64,000 bases of DNA, taken from positions 14,772,727 to 14,836,726 of the forward strand of contig OY987245.1 of the NCBI GenBank assembly GCA_963920765.1, written 5' to 3'. The notes below the pieces were generated by a model. The model was not told the origin of the DNA. It worked only from the letters and a program-made list of their open reading frames with translations, and did no database searches. The stretch comes from Ulota crispa. Taxonomy: Eukaryota > Streptophyta > Bryopsida > Orthotrichales > Orthotrichaceae. A program made the position numbers and the translations under genes. Below, piece after piece: positions 42,984-55,724 of the stretch. Position 1 is the stretch's first letter. Each line of letters begins with the position of its first letter.

Positions 42984-45900
42984 GTGAAGCGTCATGCTCG
43001 TGGTGGATTACGTGACATAGCTCAGCAAGCCACCTTATTTCTGCCAAATGCGGACGTAGATGTACAGCAATCCGCCTCCAAGGTTGATGTCAATGCGGCT
43101 CTTGCTACCTTCAAAAAGACCTTCCAGTCTAGAGGGAAGAACTCCTCTGAGAGGGGCTCCTCCTTGTTGGAGAAGACTACGGGAACACCTCTGGCATTGA
43201 CGTCAGTTTCTGCTCTTGAACAAAAGGCCACTTCTCTTTCTACGGATGGCATAGTTAGGGTTGACGTGCCCGGACAAGCATCACCCCACGTGACGCCTAC
43301 TAATTCAATATCCAAATTCGACAGGGCGGACGTTGTCAAGGAAGGTACATCACCATCGGAAGGACCTTGTCGTACGCCCATAAAGCACATGGGGCGAAGA
43401 GGAGGGGTGAATCCAATGGGTCAAACCGTCACACAGAAAGAGGAAGACAATGATGGAAACTCTATTATTGACAGACTAATTGGTTTTGAGGTAGTTTACC
43501 AATTCATTTTTCATTGCTTCTTTCTTCATAATGTATGCACATCTATAAGAGTGGAACGTTGTAGTTCAAGTTTCCACGCATTGATATTGCTTCTTGTCAT
43601 GTTGCTAGTATGTTATGTAACTGTTAACTTGCACAGGGAACAAAGCGATAAAAGAAGGTCTATAGCGCCGACCAATGTCAGAAGGCGCTAGAAGACCTGC
43701 AAATGCCGTCGAGGAGGCCTCCTCATCTCTTGACCAAAGTGGAATTCCGGGATGAGTTTCACCTTAGCAGCTCTGGCATCAACCCACATAAGTTAAAACT
43801 AAGTAAACGTGTCTGTATTTTGATATGGAGGCAGTTTTTGGTGCTGACAAGAGTTGCAATGGATATAGCTTAGCCGAGTGACTTGATATTGCTCAGAGAA
43901 AGGAAGTGAAAGCCCTATATTGTCTTTGTTATCAAAAGGAGTCGCCAACTCATCACGTTGCCAAAGAGCTAGCAATGGGGTGGGTGCTGCAATATAAGAA
44001 GGGGGAGAAAATCAATTGGGTTGAGTTCTCAGCAGAAACTAACCACCTTCACCAAAGTAACTACAGAGTTTAGATGAAGTCATGGCTCACACGCCTGCAA
44101 GTAGCAGAGAAGACTGACATGGATATAGTGGCAGAGGTTGATTCCATTGTGAAAGGCAGGACATGTGATAATAGGAAGGCCCCTACTAACAACCCTTTTT
44201 GGCACCCTGGTGATGTCAATGTGGTGCCTCACAATGGCCACGTTAGACTTTGACATATTGGCCTTGAGGTAAAGACGGGCAGTGTATGTGTTATACCTTT
44301 CTTTAATTGCATGTTGATCATGTCCTATTCTATGATTTCTCCTATTCTAGTTATGGTTGATAGTGACTCAAAGCAAACGATTTACCATGTCTAGGAATGC
44401 TGACATGGAGACAATGCTGAACAAAGTGGAGGAGGTGGTGGACTGTCTCGTTGAGGAGTCCAACAACATTGGAAATAGACTTGCCGACGCTGAGAAAGAG
44501 GCCTCCTTTTGCGGTGGGATAGTAGAACAATTGCTGAAACAGCTTGCAAATTTTGGTATGACATTTGACCTACCTGATGTTGAGAACCGTGAAGGCTGGT
44601 CCACCAAAATTGTAAGAGATGGCTCCATGCACAACATGCTCACAACAGCCTTGCCAACCACAAGAATCTGCTGCTGCGGAAAAAGCTCTTGGAAGTGGAA
44701 CAGGTCAAGACCAAATGTCGATTGAAAGCATGTAGTTGATATCTCATAGCACTACAGGTGGAGCAGATGTCATTACAGGCTAGATAACTGGGCTGCGTCA
44801 TGCACCTAGCGCCAATTCTGATGCCAGGACTTGACATTCCCTCAATGCCAAATTTCAAAGACATGCCATACTCACCCAATTGTGTCATTTGCTTGGAGGG
44901 ATTTCCATATTGGCACGCCCTCATCTAGAGCTGCAAACATCTATACTACCCTTGGTGTGCTGCGTCATGGTTTAGGGATACTTTGGATTGTGCGGTGAAG
45001 GACTGTGGTAGAGTTTCATCGATGTGGCTAAAAGCATGCGGGTTTGCAAGCTTCCACAATGAAAAGCGCAGTGCAGCTACTCACGACAGTATAACTCTTG
45101 CCTCCGGAGTTGATAGTGGTAACCTACATTTGACTGGAGGCCATGCCAAGTTTGGTAATGCCTACTTGGCTTCCAAAATATACTAATTGTTTTTGTCAAT
45201 TCTCTTTCCATTGTACATAAGAGTATCAACCTCTGTGTGTAACATGACATTGGTCATTGCCTTGTACATAGTAAGTTTGTGTGAGAGCTTAGACAACATA
45301 GTTCTGAAGTCAACTCCCTTTCCTATTGAATTAGGAATGTTTGGTTATTTGTGAATTTCAATGTGTTTATGTTCTGTCCAACTAGTGCTAACTAATCGTT
45401 AATGAAGCTGCTTTCATCATAATTTATGGTTGCATTAGATATTAGGTTCTGATTTGCGGCTATTATGCACTACCCCAGTTCATGGTATTATTTAGTCCTT
45501 CATGGGGTTCAAAGTAAAGATTCACTATTAATCTTACATGGCGATCTCTTGCAATGCCTTCAATGATGTTTGTTTCAAAAAATGTAACAACGTTGTCGAT
45601 TAGGTACATTTTGAACATAGTTTTGTCTGAATTGTTGAGTTACAGGTTTTGTTGGGGAAGGTGCGGCTGCCACTTCGGCATCCAGAAGTACTTTCTTGAC
45701 TTCCCTTGTCGACACAATTGACACAAGAAGGGGGCTTCCACTCCAGAATGTGTCTCAAAATGTAGGGGCGGACTTTGCCTACGTTTCCCCGTCAGTGACT
45801 CCAACTTTATTCCAGTCACATGCCACTCAGGTGCACCTCGTCAAGTGCACCAGGGTTCCATAAGGACCAACATTAACAACCAAAGAGCCGGTTTGCACTT

Positions 45901-47292
45901 CATCCACATTGGTACAAGGCGTCGGCAAAGGCAGCCAAGACCTTAATGATGAGGCCCACGAGGAGAACATTGATGTGCTCAGGCAAGAAGAGTGGTCCGT
46001 GCTCAATGCTGAACCCATTGAAGACAACATGCAAGTGTGTGTACTCATTACCAAAAGTGGTTATCGCTATGTGGTAAGTCGTCCCTTTGTTAATGGGGTT
46101 TCTGATATGCTGCCGTCTTGCGTGATGTTCGCCATTGAAGGTTTTTGACAAGGCTGCTGTAGCATCACCTCTTGGAGCAACTTCACCAACCACTGTGGAG
46201 TGTCCCGTTCACAAAAATATTCAAGCTCCAACAAAAAATGCTTACATGGAGTTTTTTGAGGAGGAAGAACTTAGAGCCTCCCAAAAGCAAGTTAAAGGTA
46301 TGCATTTCATGAAGAGCAATTTGATTTATACAAATGCTTGGCAATTATTTCAAATTGTATTATTTGCAATTGGCTTTCATAATAGCACGCCTTTATTTGT
46401 AGATACAGTTGTTCATGTGGACATTTTTCAACAAAATTTACGGGAGGAGACAATCAGTCCAAGGGCTAAGGCTTCCTCTGCCTTGCCAACACACAATAGA
46501 TTGAAGAATGTTTTGGAGGAATGTAGGAGCCCCTCTCCCTTGCAACAAGAATTTGCATTGCCCAAACGTACTCGGTTGCTTCAATCGTTGAAGCAATCAC
46601 CCGTCGTTGCACATGCGCCAAAGTTGAAGGGGCATTGGGCGGGTCGTTCAACACAAAACCTGAAGGTAACAAAGAAGTGAGATTGTCCAAGGTTGAGTCT
46701 AGTTGGACATGCAAATGGGCATGCCATGCTAGGGCGGTTCAATGTCATTATCGTCCAGTAAACCTTGTACGTGTACTTACAAGGGTCGCCCTGTGTGTTT
46801 GCTCCTCTTGTGGTGATGATAATGTTTGTCATCCTCCGTCAATGCTATTTATGGCTACTATGAAATGGAAAAGGTTTCCAATTTTGCATTGACTTGATGA
46901 TGCCAAAAAGATATGTACAGAGTTGCTGTGGTTGGAAAACTATTTTTAGTGCGGTCTCCACAAACCGTTCCACTACCACTTCTAGAACTACTGTAAGTGG
47001 TTCAAGAGTGAAATTGTGTTTGACTAATTCATTTTTGTGGTGGTGTTATTGTCTTACAAGTCATGGATGTATGCCGTGTGTTTGATTATGTGTCTTTACT
47101 TTTTTGGTTCTCTTAAAAATGAATTATGGACACAGGAATTTGTTGAGCTTGACTGCTCCCAAGGTATCAAGAGCATCCCAATTCTTTGCTCTTGAGGTGG
47201 TGGCATTGACAAGGCCCCACACTGGGATGTTTCTTCCTACACATACATCTGATGTCCTATTTTGCACTCATCTATACAGTCGGGTGCATTAG
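42984..47292 (+). pseudogene. Decayed plus-strand gene of the large element: coiled coil plus RING-like cluster
   Basis: Coding-like blocks follow in order: 42984-43510 (Ser/Thr/Lys-rich, probably disordered); 43880-44070 (KALYCLCYQKE, HHVAKELAMGWVLQYKKGEK); 44357-44640 (METMLNKVEEVVDCLVEESN, a heptad-like helix with further acidic turns); 44860-45180; 45650-46150 (ENIDVLRQEEWSVLNAEPIE); 46135-46680 (basic, KRTRLLQSLKQ); 47160-47292. In 44881-44999 the frame reads CVICLEGF, then SCKHLYYPWCAASWF and CAVKDCG, with a TAG at 44926-44928. The spacing C-x2-C, C-x-H, C, C-x4-C is RING-like, but one His ligand position is Tyr and the last pair is wider than usual. Introns probably separate some blocks. 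I cannot name the family. Stops and a missing start make a pseudogene likely. Confidence 0.5.
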
Positions 47293-48955
47293 TAGCATCC
47301 CCTTCTGCAAAAATGTTGTGTATTTTGTACAATTAGCTGTACAACACAAAGTAGTGAGTATTCCTATTATGCTTTAAGTGGAGGGTGTGCGTACAAGAGA
47401 GATGGCCGATTGAAGGATTGACTAGTAGATCAAGTAAATGTCTAGTTCCATCTTCTCTCATTTTATTTATTTTCAATTCTTCCTTTCTACATAATGTGTT
47501 TGATGTTAGTCTTGTATCATGTAATAGTGAGTGGGTTACATGTTGGATATGCTTGAGTGTCACTCATTATGTATTGTCTTGTTCCTCAATTTATGAACTA
47601 TAGAGATGGAGGCAAGGATTGGGTGGTCCACTGCTCAGGGGACTTTCTATGCAAATGTTACTGGATGGGTGCTTGTCCTAAGCATGTCTAGTGACTGTAC
47701 ATCAAGGAGTGCTCTACAAGCTGCTGTTGTAGCGTAGATTGTGACAATTGCATGATGCAAAGAGGAATGACATTACCATTTCAAGTTTGAATACTACTTG
47801 AATCCCCGTTTCTTTATTGCCTTCAACTTTTTTTTCTTTGTCATGCACCCGAGCATGGTCATAACACGCTTCTTTCCAGGTTTTTTTTGCGAGCAAGGAG
47901 AAGGGTTGGGGCATTAGGTCCATGCATGCAATCCATAGAGGGTCATTTCTTTTTTAGTATGCCGGAAAAGTTCTGACTAATGCTGAATTAAATAGACGTG
48001 GAGATGGTGGTAAATTCTAATTTTCACTCAATGCACATTGGCAATCTGAGTCCTCTAAGGGTGATGACGAGTTGTTGTGTATCAACACAAAACAAACCAC
48101 TAACCTAGCACACTGGATGAACCACAGGTACGCATATAAATTTATCTTGTAGTGGTACATATCTCACTGTACCCATTCGTTTCACTCATTCCATGCATTG
48201 GGTGTAGGTGTGGAGATGCTAACGTCATGAACATGCCGATGTGGATCCACACTACATAGCCTACCCTATATCATATAAGCACTACAACATGTTCGACAAT
48301 GTTTTCTCTTTGAGGTAGAAATTGTTTGCATAATTAAAGAAGTGGATGTCAATGTTTTTATAAATGCATGCAACATAGGTGGCCTTCTTTGCAAATATAG
48401 ACATTCCGGCAAGTGAAGAGCTAACTTGGGATTACGGTTTTGAGTTTGGAAGTTTTGATTCTTATATTTTTCCTTTTGCTTGCACTTGCAAGAGTCGCTT
48501 CTGTAGGCAAAAGTGAAGGATACTACTTACTGACCGCCATTACTACTTTATATATAGTACTTGCAAAGCGAGTGTTACTAGAGACATTATGTATTCCATT
48601 TAGTATTACTTTGCATTGAAACGCAACTTAAGTAAGAGTCACATTTAACTTTCAATTTGATTTATTAATGCTTTTGTAATTTCTTGAACACCCACAAGTC
48701 CAATGCAATCATGAATATAGAATTGGTCCTACGGTATGACATCGTCATGGTTGGAACTCCCTAGCTCAAAGGTACGTAATTGTATGAGTATTGAATGAAA
48801 TTCTTCACTAGCCTATGTCGGATTACGCAATACTATGTTGTACTACTTAGTGACAGGCAGTCCTAAACATAGTAATGAAACATCATGTAGTGCATGAAAA
48901 TTATGGATAGTTTTACCTTACATGTATTACCTAAGAAGATGTGTGCACTATTTTT
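47293..48955. other. Region between the two convergent genes of the large element
   Basis: No convincing exon. Small unrecognised frames (47385-47603 plus, 47714-47923 minus) and AGTACT words at 48500-48860 are all that is seen. Confidence 0.5.
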
Positions 48956-48958
48956 TAC

Positions 48959-51900
48959 TCAATTGTTATCATTGTATTCCTCTAATGTGCATGTAATGAT
49001 GTCAAAGCTTTTGCTAGGTAATGTGTATATGAGATCTCCGCCCTTCACCTGGTGTAAACATGGTATCATTTGGAATTTGCAAGCTAGAACAATGTCTGCG
49101 TCAATGTGCGCTGGTCTTGAGTCCTTTAGGTACACATAGTTGTGAGAACCCGTTCTTCTCCACTTCTGGTAGTAAATAGCAATGATGACATAGTCACCTC
49201 TTTGGAACTTTCCGCCCCATGGACAGTCAAAGTCTTGTTCGACCAATTGCTTTGCTGATTGGCATTGAAGGATGTAAAATGAAACTCCCTCAGTATTGTC
49301 AGCTTTTGCAAGTATGGCAAAATTGTCTCCTATTTGGACCAAGCCAGCCATGTGGCTCTCCTCTTCTTCATACTCCCAATTGCCTTTGTCATTGTTTTCC
49401 TCGTTTTCTAGAACTGATACTGCATAAGTAACATCTATTGGCTGAATTTTGTAGACCTTCCAATCTGGAACATATGATTACTGGTCGCAATTAATGAAGT
49501 TTTCATCTAAGCAAGGACCGCAAAAGCAAGTCTAAGGGCGCAGAAGGAGTTTTGTTGGATCTTGTGCATCTGGCGCAAACACAAAATGCAATTTGGATGA
49601 TCTCAATATTGGACGGTATGCATGGACATGGCTACGGTCCACGTCGTCAATGCCTATGAGATGAAAATAGTGGTACGACATATTGGCAGATAATGAATAT
49701 TCATTAGTTTTTGGAAGATACATTAGTTAAAACAGAAGCTAATGTAGCAATAATTGAAAATGTGAACATCAATTTACATTTCTCTTCATTAATGTTGATG
49801 ACAAAAATGACTATGATTCCTTATTGAAATTAGATTGCTATACGTAGAGAATTCTATTATTGGTGAAAGTATATTTCATTTTTGAAGTTAATATTTGGTG
49901 AAGGTTACAGGTCGTTTTCAAGAAAATTTTATTCCATTGACTACTAAATTGAGCACTGTGAACAGAATTTACCCATCTTGATACGTGAAGTTTCTTTGGC
50001 GCTGCATATGTCTAAAAATGATGTACTAATCCTGTCTGTAGTTTTTCAAAGTATAGAAGATTTGTCCACTTTGTGAAATCGGTGTTACCTAACAATTACA
50101 TGCATGTCAATAATATCAGTCTTTGCCATTAGAGAATGACTACACCTTGCACATTACAAGAACTTCGATGAATCCTTTAGTTAACTAGAATTAATTAATA
50201 TTTAATAGAATGTATAGTGGGATCATGATATTTTGTTCCAAATAGTGAACAAAGCATGTTTTATTTTACAATAGTTACTGTCTAGTATAGATGTCTCAAA
50301 GTATTTTAGTTATTAGTAATTGTTAGTACATTGATCCATGGATGGGGTTTACCTAAACATAAATTATGAAAAGGAAGGCAAACATCATTTCCAATAGATT
50401 ATTTGTACCACAGGTCTTCTTGTTTACCTCATCTGGCCATATCTGATTGGTACTACACCTCCCATTGTTTTAGTCAAGAAAGAGACACAATCTTTTGCAT
50501 CCTACAATTGTCTGTTGGAATTCCTGAGCTGCTCCTGCCGTAGGGCTCTCTTTACCATAGCACCCGTGCCATCTCACTCTCCCTTGTTGTGATCAGAATC
50601 GTAGAAGTTCCAAATCATCCTACATCCTCCTGTCAAAGATAGGTACCTGATGTTTGGGACATGCGCGGAGGCAATTGCCAATTAGTAATAAGAGATGTCA
50701 GAGGATGTTTATACATAAGCTGAAGAGGAAATGTTGGTTCAATGAGGTGGCAGTACCTAGCAACAAAGTAGAGGGACCTTGCACCTTTGAATTGAGCTGT
50801 GCATCCGTCACTGAAAACAATGTGCAAGTCTAGGCGGCATTTGTGGTCTAGTAGCCACCTCCAATGCTTGAGTAAGCAGTGTTGAACGAATAGGGTGTCA
50901 TACGCTTTGTCGTCTGAAATCCAGTAGTGCGTCTCTCGGATTAGCATTGAATCTGTGTCATTCTAATGTTCCACGACTTCCACTTCGTAAAATACTTGCA
51001 CCATTATTGTCACCTGTGTTGAGCAGTAATACATGGACTGGATCTTGTTTCGAATTTGGAAAGAGTAATTTTCAACAAAATCAATGTGCATTAGTATTGA
51101 ACCTTGGGGCAAGGAGTATTTTACCAGCTTAGTTTGATCAGATTGCCAACGAGCGCAAAAGTTGTGGATTACAAAGGCTTGGAAATGTGGCCTGAGGAAA
51201 TCCATGAACGCCGAGAAAGTGGTGAGTTGAGTAACCTCTGTGATTCTCTTCTATGGCTTGCTTGAATCAAGTGCTTCGTCAGTTTGGTACTCAATTTTTT
51301 TCCAGCTTATTTGGCGATGAGGTCTGTCCACTCTTTCAAGTGGGCATAGCCAAAATGTTTGCACCTCGCATTAGTTGCAGGATCCAATCAAGCACTTGTA
51401 ATGCCCATACACATTAATAGGTACAGAAGGAAGTCTTTGGCTATACTAGAGAGAATGACAAAGAATCAATGCGTCTAGAAGGGATAGAACCTCATATTGT
51501 GGAATTCCGCTTCATGTTCTTTAGCGCAGAATACGGACATCCACATCTCTGAAACCCCTACAAATCAACTGGCACCAACATGACATCTTCCATCAGCACT
51601 TGACCCGCAAATGGCGTATTGACATCTGCAGTGGAACAAAACGTGTGCCCCATGTTGAGGGTCACAGAAAACATTAAGGGCTTGAAGAAGAAATAGAGCT
51701 TGAATGTGATGGCGACAGCAACAAACATTGTGTTTTTTACAAAGGATGACGAAAAATGGCCGCAGCTTAATGAAAGACCGCATTTAGATTTGAAAATGAG
51801 GATGAACATCACAAAATTGCTGGAATAAATGTACCTGCAGAACACGCACTATCTTCAGTGAGGTTGTATTTGACTGTACAGCTTGGTTGATGTGCAATAG

Positions 51901-53540
51901 TCAAGAGTCCTACCTGAACATAACAAATAAAGAGTACTTCCTAATGTACATGTAGCATAAGTCTTAACTACATAACTGAATAAATAGTACTTTTTAGTAC
52001 TACATACTAGACATGTAGGACAGTTATTATGCAGTAGTGCAACTAAATATTTACATTGACGCAATAGTGATACTGTATAGTACTGACATTTGTAATGTGA
52101 CGGAGGGAAACAATGAGGGATCATGCCAAAGTGCCAAAAGCATGCGTCATAGTACAATGAACAGACACATGTATGTCATCAATATGACACATACGCGTGT
52201 GGAATGCACCTTGCTTCCATTACTAAGTAATGCAAACCGCACCGGTAGAAAGGTACAGACATGGGTTTCAAGTCGTAGCACTAGGCAGGAAAGACTGTAG
52301 GCTTACTAGGTAGGAGGAATTGATACATTCTTGCAAGAGAGTCATCAATGTGGAACACAGTACTACTGTGTACGTATAGAAGCATATGACAGTGGGAGTC
52401 AATACTAGTGATATGACTTTGACTCTTGAGTATAAGACACCTGCGTAGTTTGGGTATTGAATATGAAAAATAGTGAGCATAACTATTGTGGCACAAACCC
52501 TGCACCTAAACACTAAACGTAGTACAGTGTATTGTAGTGATACTAATAGTATGAACTAAGCTGCTTCTACAATGCTGTCCGTGGAGTTCACAAGTCCGTT
52601 CACGCTAGTAACATCAAATGCCTATGTGAACGACCTCTGGAAGACTGGAAGTCTTTACAGGTAGACTATGAAGTCCTACCAGAATAAAAAAAACTGTAAT
52701 GCGTGGTAAACAATGGTGGAGGGAAATGGAGATGAGCCGGTCACGGCGTAGCTTCAATGATTTTAACACAACCCCAAGAAGTAGTTGCCATAGGTGACAG
52801 CATTAAGAAATGTAGTAGGTCCAAAAACCGCTTTGATAGACAAAATTTGAAACTCAATCCTAATTTATAGGTAGAAGTGAAACACCTCAAAAAGATCTAG
52901 TTTGCCGTATATACTAACCATAAGCATAGCAATAAACATTTACTACAGCAAAAATATGACATTTTGAGAATCAACAAAAATGACTGAGAGTTGGAAATAC
53001 CTGGCTCTCCATGAGCAAATGTGCAGCATGTCATTCATATTGGCTTTGTCCAAGTCGCTTCTTTTGAACTTGCTTCCTATTAGGACTCACCCTAGTTTTG
53101 TCTATCCACCACGCAATGACAGCGGCCCATACTTCTTCGGCAACCCCTCCATTGCGCTTCTTCCTACAAGGTAATTTAAAACAAAATGCTAGTTCTGGTT
53201 CAGCATTGTGTACCCTACGGGTTGCGGAGTCCACATTGTGTTTGTGAGTGCCTATAAGCTTGTGAAATTTGTTTGAGTCGCAGTCCTAGTCCAACACAGC
53301 TACTTCTAGAATAGAGTGCTTCCGAGCAAACATCCCATAAGAGCAGGGGATCTTCATTGCCTGCAAATCTAGTCAAATGTTCTGCAGTATATTGTGTTGA
53401 GCTCGTGCATCCTCTGAAGTGGAGTAGTAGTTTGGAATGAGCATTCTCACTATTTGGTTTTTAAAAACTGTGTCCATGACGGCGGCCCTAAAGTCCTCAT
53501 CTAGTAACTGCTCCAAGTGGTAGATGAGGTCTCTGGACAT
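48959..53540 (-). pseudogene. Decayed DDE-type transposase-like gene of the large element
   Basis: Four coding-like blocks on the minus strand. (1) 53540-53031: MSRDLIYHLEQLLDEDFRAA, later GGVAEEVWAAVIAWWIDKTR and VSPNRKQV, with in-frame stops at 53373 and 53286. (2) 51240-50633: FLRPHFQAFVIHNFCARW, then SILMHIDFVENYSF, WISDDKAYDT and HIVFSDGCTAQFKGARSLYF, with a TAG at 50963. (3) 49720-49480: DDVDRSHVHAYRPILRSSKL, then the Cys motif TCFCGPCLDENFINCDQ with stops on both sides of it. (4) 49460-48959: acidic linker, then LVQIGDNFAILA, FDCPWGGKFQRGDYVI and HNYVYLKDSRPAHI. HIDFxEN and SDGCxAQFK fit two acidic sites of a DDE/RNase H-fold transposase as seen in uncharacterised animal and plant transposon proteins; that assignment is inference. 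Introns probably lie between blocks. It cannot make protein as read. Confidence 0.6.
51850..53030. other. Gap between transposase-like blocks
   Basis: Probably intron or decayed sequence. AGTACT-type words recur at 51930-52550. Nothing else is recognised. The 51558-51845 minus frame (CSTADVNTPFAG...) may be a further decayed exon. Confidence 0.4.
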
Positions 53541-54590
53541 TTCCGCCGCATGTCAATGCAAAGTGCTACAAAATGGACCTATTTCACCCTCCTCCATCGC
53601 CTTATGCCTTCTCTCACGCAATCGATGATGGTACCTGCGCTTCTTCTCCCTCCATCCCCTTCTCTGTGCATCAGCAAATTGCCGTTCTACATCTTGCCGT
53701 GTCTATGGCCCTTGGCGCCTCTTCCTTGTTGGTGGCATACCTTCGTTGCGGCAAACATGGCATGCAGTTCTACTCTCTCCACCTACACAAATCTAGTGGA
53801 AGCGCAAAGAAAATGCATCTGAACTGGTGACCCCCCCCCCAAAAAAAAGGAAAGAATGGCAAAGGGTCCAATTAGGTGACGCCCCTAGACTTTACTGCCG
53901 CTGAAGGAAAACTACTGCGGAAGCCTAACTATAAATAACTGTAAATCAACAAATGGATGAGAAATAGCACCGTCAATTCATAAGATTTCATCCAACACTG
54001 GTACTACCTAGTATCCCATAACAGTAGCGGAGTACCGTCAAGGCCTTTGGTCTGGAAATTACATGAATTTGTAGGCTTCCAATGTTTTAATTTTTGTAAA
54101 TACAAAAAGAATCAAAAAATTGAAATAAAAATTAATCATTTTAGATCTCTATGAATACATTTGCCTAATGCAAGTGAGATATTGAGGAAAATTTTGGTCT
54201 TTTCCCAACCAAGGGAGGGGAGCCCACTTTGAGGCTATGTAGAGGCCATGAAATTAATCATTTATTGAAATGCTATTACAAATGCATGTAATCATGGCTA
54301 ATGAACTACTTCCTTGAGTTGTGGATCCAAATTTGATTTTTTGGTCCCAAAATAGTATTGCAAACCACCAAAAGTACAAAGGTAGACACTTGATTGGAAA
54401 ATCCCCAAAAATAGCAGAAAAACTTTTTAAAAAATTAAAAATTTAGACAACAACGCTAACTTCCCCGTTCACCTTATTCTAAAATTTCAAATGAGAATTA
54501 GTTTGTATGCAAAAGTTATGAAGCAAAACATGATTGCAATAGAGGAGGGGGACACAATGCAGGACAGGTCATTCTTGCAACTACCCACAA

Positions 54591-55040
54591 GCCTAAACAA
54601 AAAAGTGAAGAAAAAACAATGTCATGGTGTCAAATATTGTTCAACATTCCAAATCTAGATGTCTATCACCCTTTAGACAAAGGAACATGTTGTTGCTTGT
54701 AGGCAACCAATTAAGACCTTGAGCAAAAACAATTCAAGCCATGTGGAGGCTTATTATTTGAAAACAAGCCGCCCTTAAGTTTCTTTGGGATGATGTCTCC
54801 TTTGTTATAAGTTTTTGTTATAAGTTTTTGGGTTTGGTCACCCCATAAAATTCATTCTTGTAACGCCAATTTTTGATTAAAACTTTTTTAGTCACAACCA
54901 ACAAGCTCAAAGTGTAAATATTTGCAACCTAATTTGGCACTTAAAAAATACTCCTTGTGGCCATATCTGCACCATTAAAGATTACCACATGGCCTGAGAA
55001 GCTGCCGGTTCAAATTATAAAAAACCCTAATTTATGCACA
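54591..55040. other. Intergenic, no gene seen
   Basis: AT-rich DNA outside the right end of the large element, with no coding signal. Confidence 0.5.
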
Positions 55041-55048
55041 ATGCTTAC

Positions 55049-55700
55049 TTAGGACGAAACCGACATACTCATTTGAGCTGGTGAGGGCATGAACTTTGTG
55101 CACAGTTTAAGTAATTTGGATTTAAGCTCACAGTATTTCCTCACAGCCAGCTTGATACTGCCGCACGAGACTTCCACCCTGATTTGAAGTTGATTCAAGG
55201 AGCCTACCGGGCAGTATTCAAGGTAGCATATTTTCTTAACGCCCAAAGGAAATCATACACGAGGTTCATGCAAACCCTCAATAGATAAATAATTGCAAAA
55301 TCTCTTTGCTCAAACTGGATCTAGCAAATGCCCGAACAGGAAAAGTTGCAAATATGTGTTCCATGCATTGTAAACAGTGCTAGCAACTTGTTCATCGAAC
55401 TGACAATCCCTTTGCCCCCAGCAGGTCTAAACAAGGCCCTCCTGAGTTGGCCTGTGCGTTTGAAAATTTGCTTGGTAGTGGCTCCTGCATGCACTTGCTC
55501 ATCCAGTTGAGATATCAAATCCAGTAAATATTGAACCAGCCCAAAATCACAAACCCAAAACTGCAGATTTTGGCTGGGCCTTGCTGTTTTCTGATGAAAA
55601 GATTTACACATTAACCTATCACTCCGAATGGGCAAGCTGGCCTTCTGCCATTCCAAGTACTCACTGTTGAACCGAAGATATGAAATGCAGTAAGCTTACT
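55049..55700 (-). pseudogene. Unidentified conserved-looking gene fragment
   Basis: A minus-strand frame from about 55700 reads YLRFNSEYLEWQKASLPI, SDRLMCKSFHQKTARPSQNL, FWVCDFGLVQYLLDLISQLD, TKQIFKRTGQLRRALFRPAG and GKGIVSSMNKLLALF to about 55350. A second block at 55230-55049 reads YCPVGSLNQLQIRVEVSCGS and IKLAVRKYCELKSKLLKLC before a stop. The composition is protein-like, with amphipathic helices. I do not recognise the family. No start, flanking exons or complete domain is present, so it is probably a stranded piece of a gene, perhaps moved by a transposon. Confidence 0.4.
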
Positions 55701-55724
55701 TGTTAGCACCTTGGGGTTGACATG

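Larger units (their letters stand above)
39614..54586. mobile_element. Candidate ~15-kb two-gene DNA transposon
   Basis: The left terminus GGGTGATTACAAGAATGACC and the inverse of the right terminus GGGTAGTTGCAAGAATGACC are inverted repeats; ACAA flanks both (39610-39613, 54587-54590). The left ~130 bp and right ~600 bp also match, in order and orientation, the 838-bp element at 14247-15084, itself bounded by inverted ends and TTTA. Inside, a plus-strand gene (42984-47292, RING-like and coiled-coil) and a minus-strand gene (53540-48959, transposase-like) converge. AGTACTA-type words recur near both ends and in blocks at 42.0-42.9, 48.5-48.9 and 51.9-52.5 kb. Both genes are riddled with stops, so the copy is dead. 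The superfamily is not identified; a 4-bp duplication is tentative because so short a match can arise by chance. Confidence 0.7.

Noticed and set aside
53573-53830. Plus-strand 85-codon frame rich in Ser/Pro
   Set aside because: It overlaps the start of the minus-strand transposase-like gene and has no features of its own.
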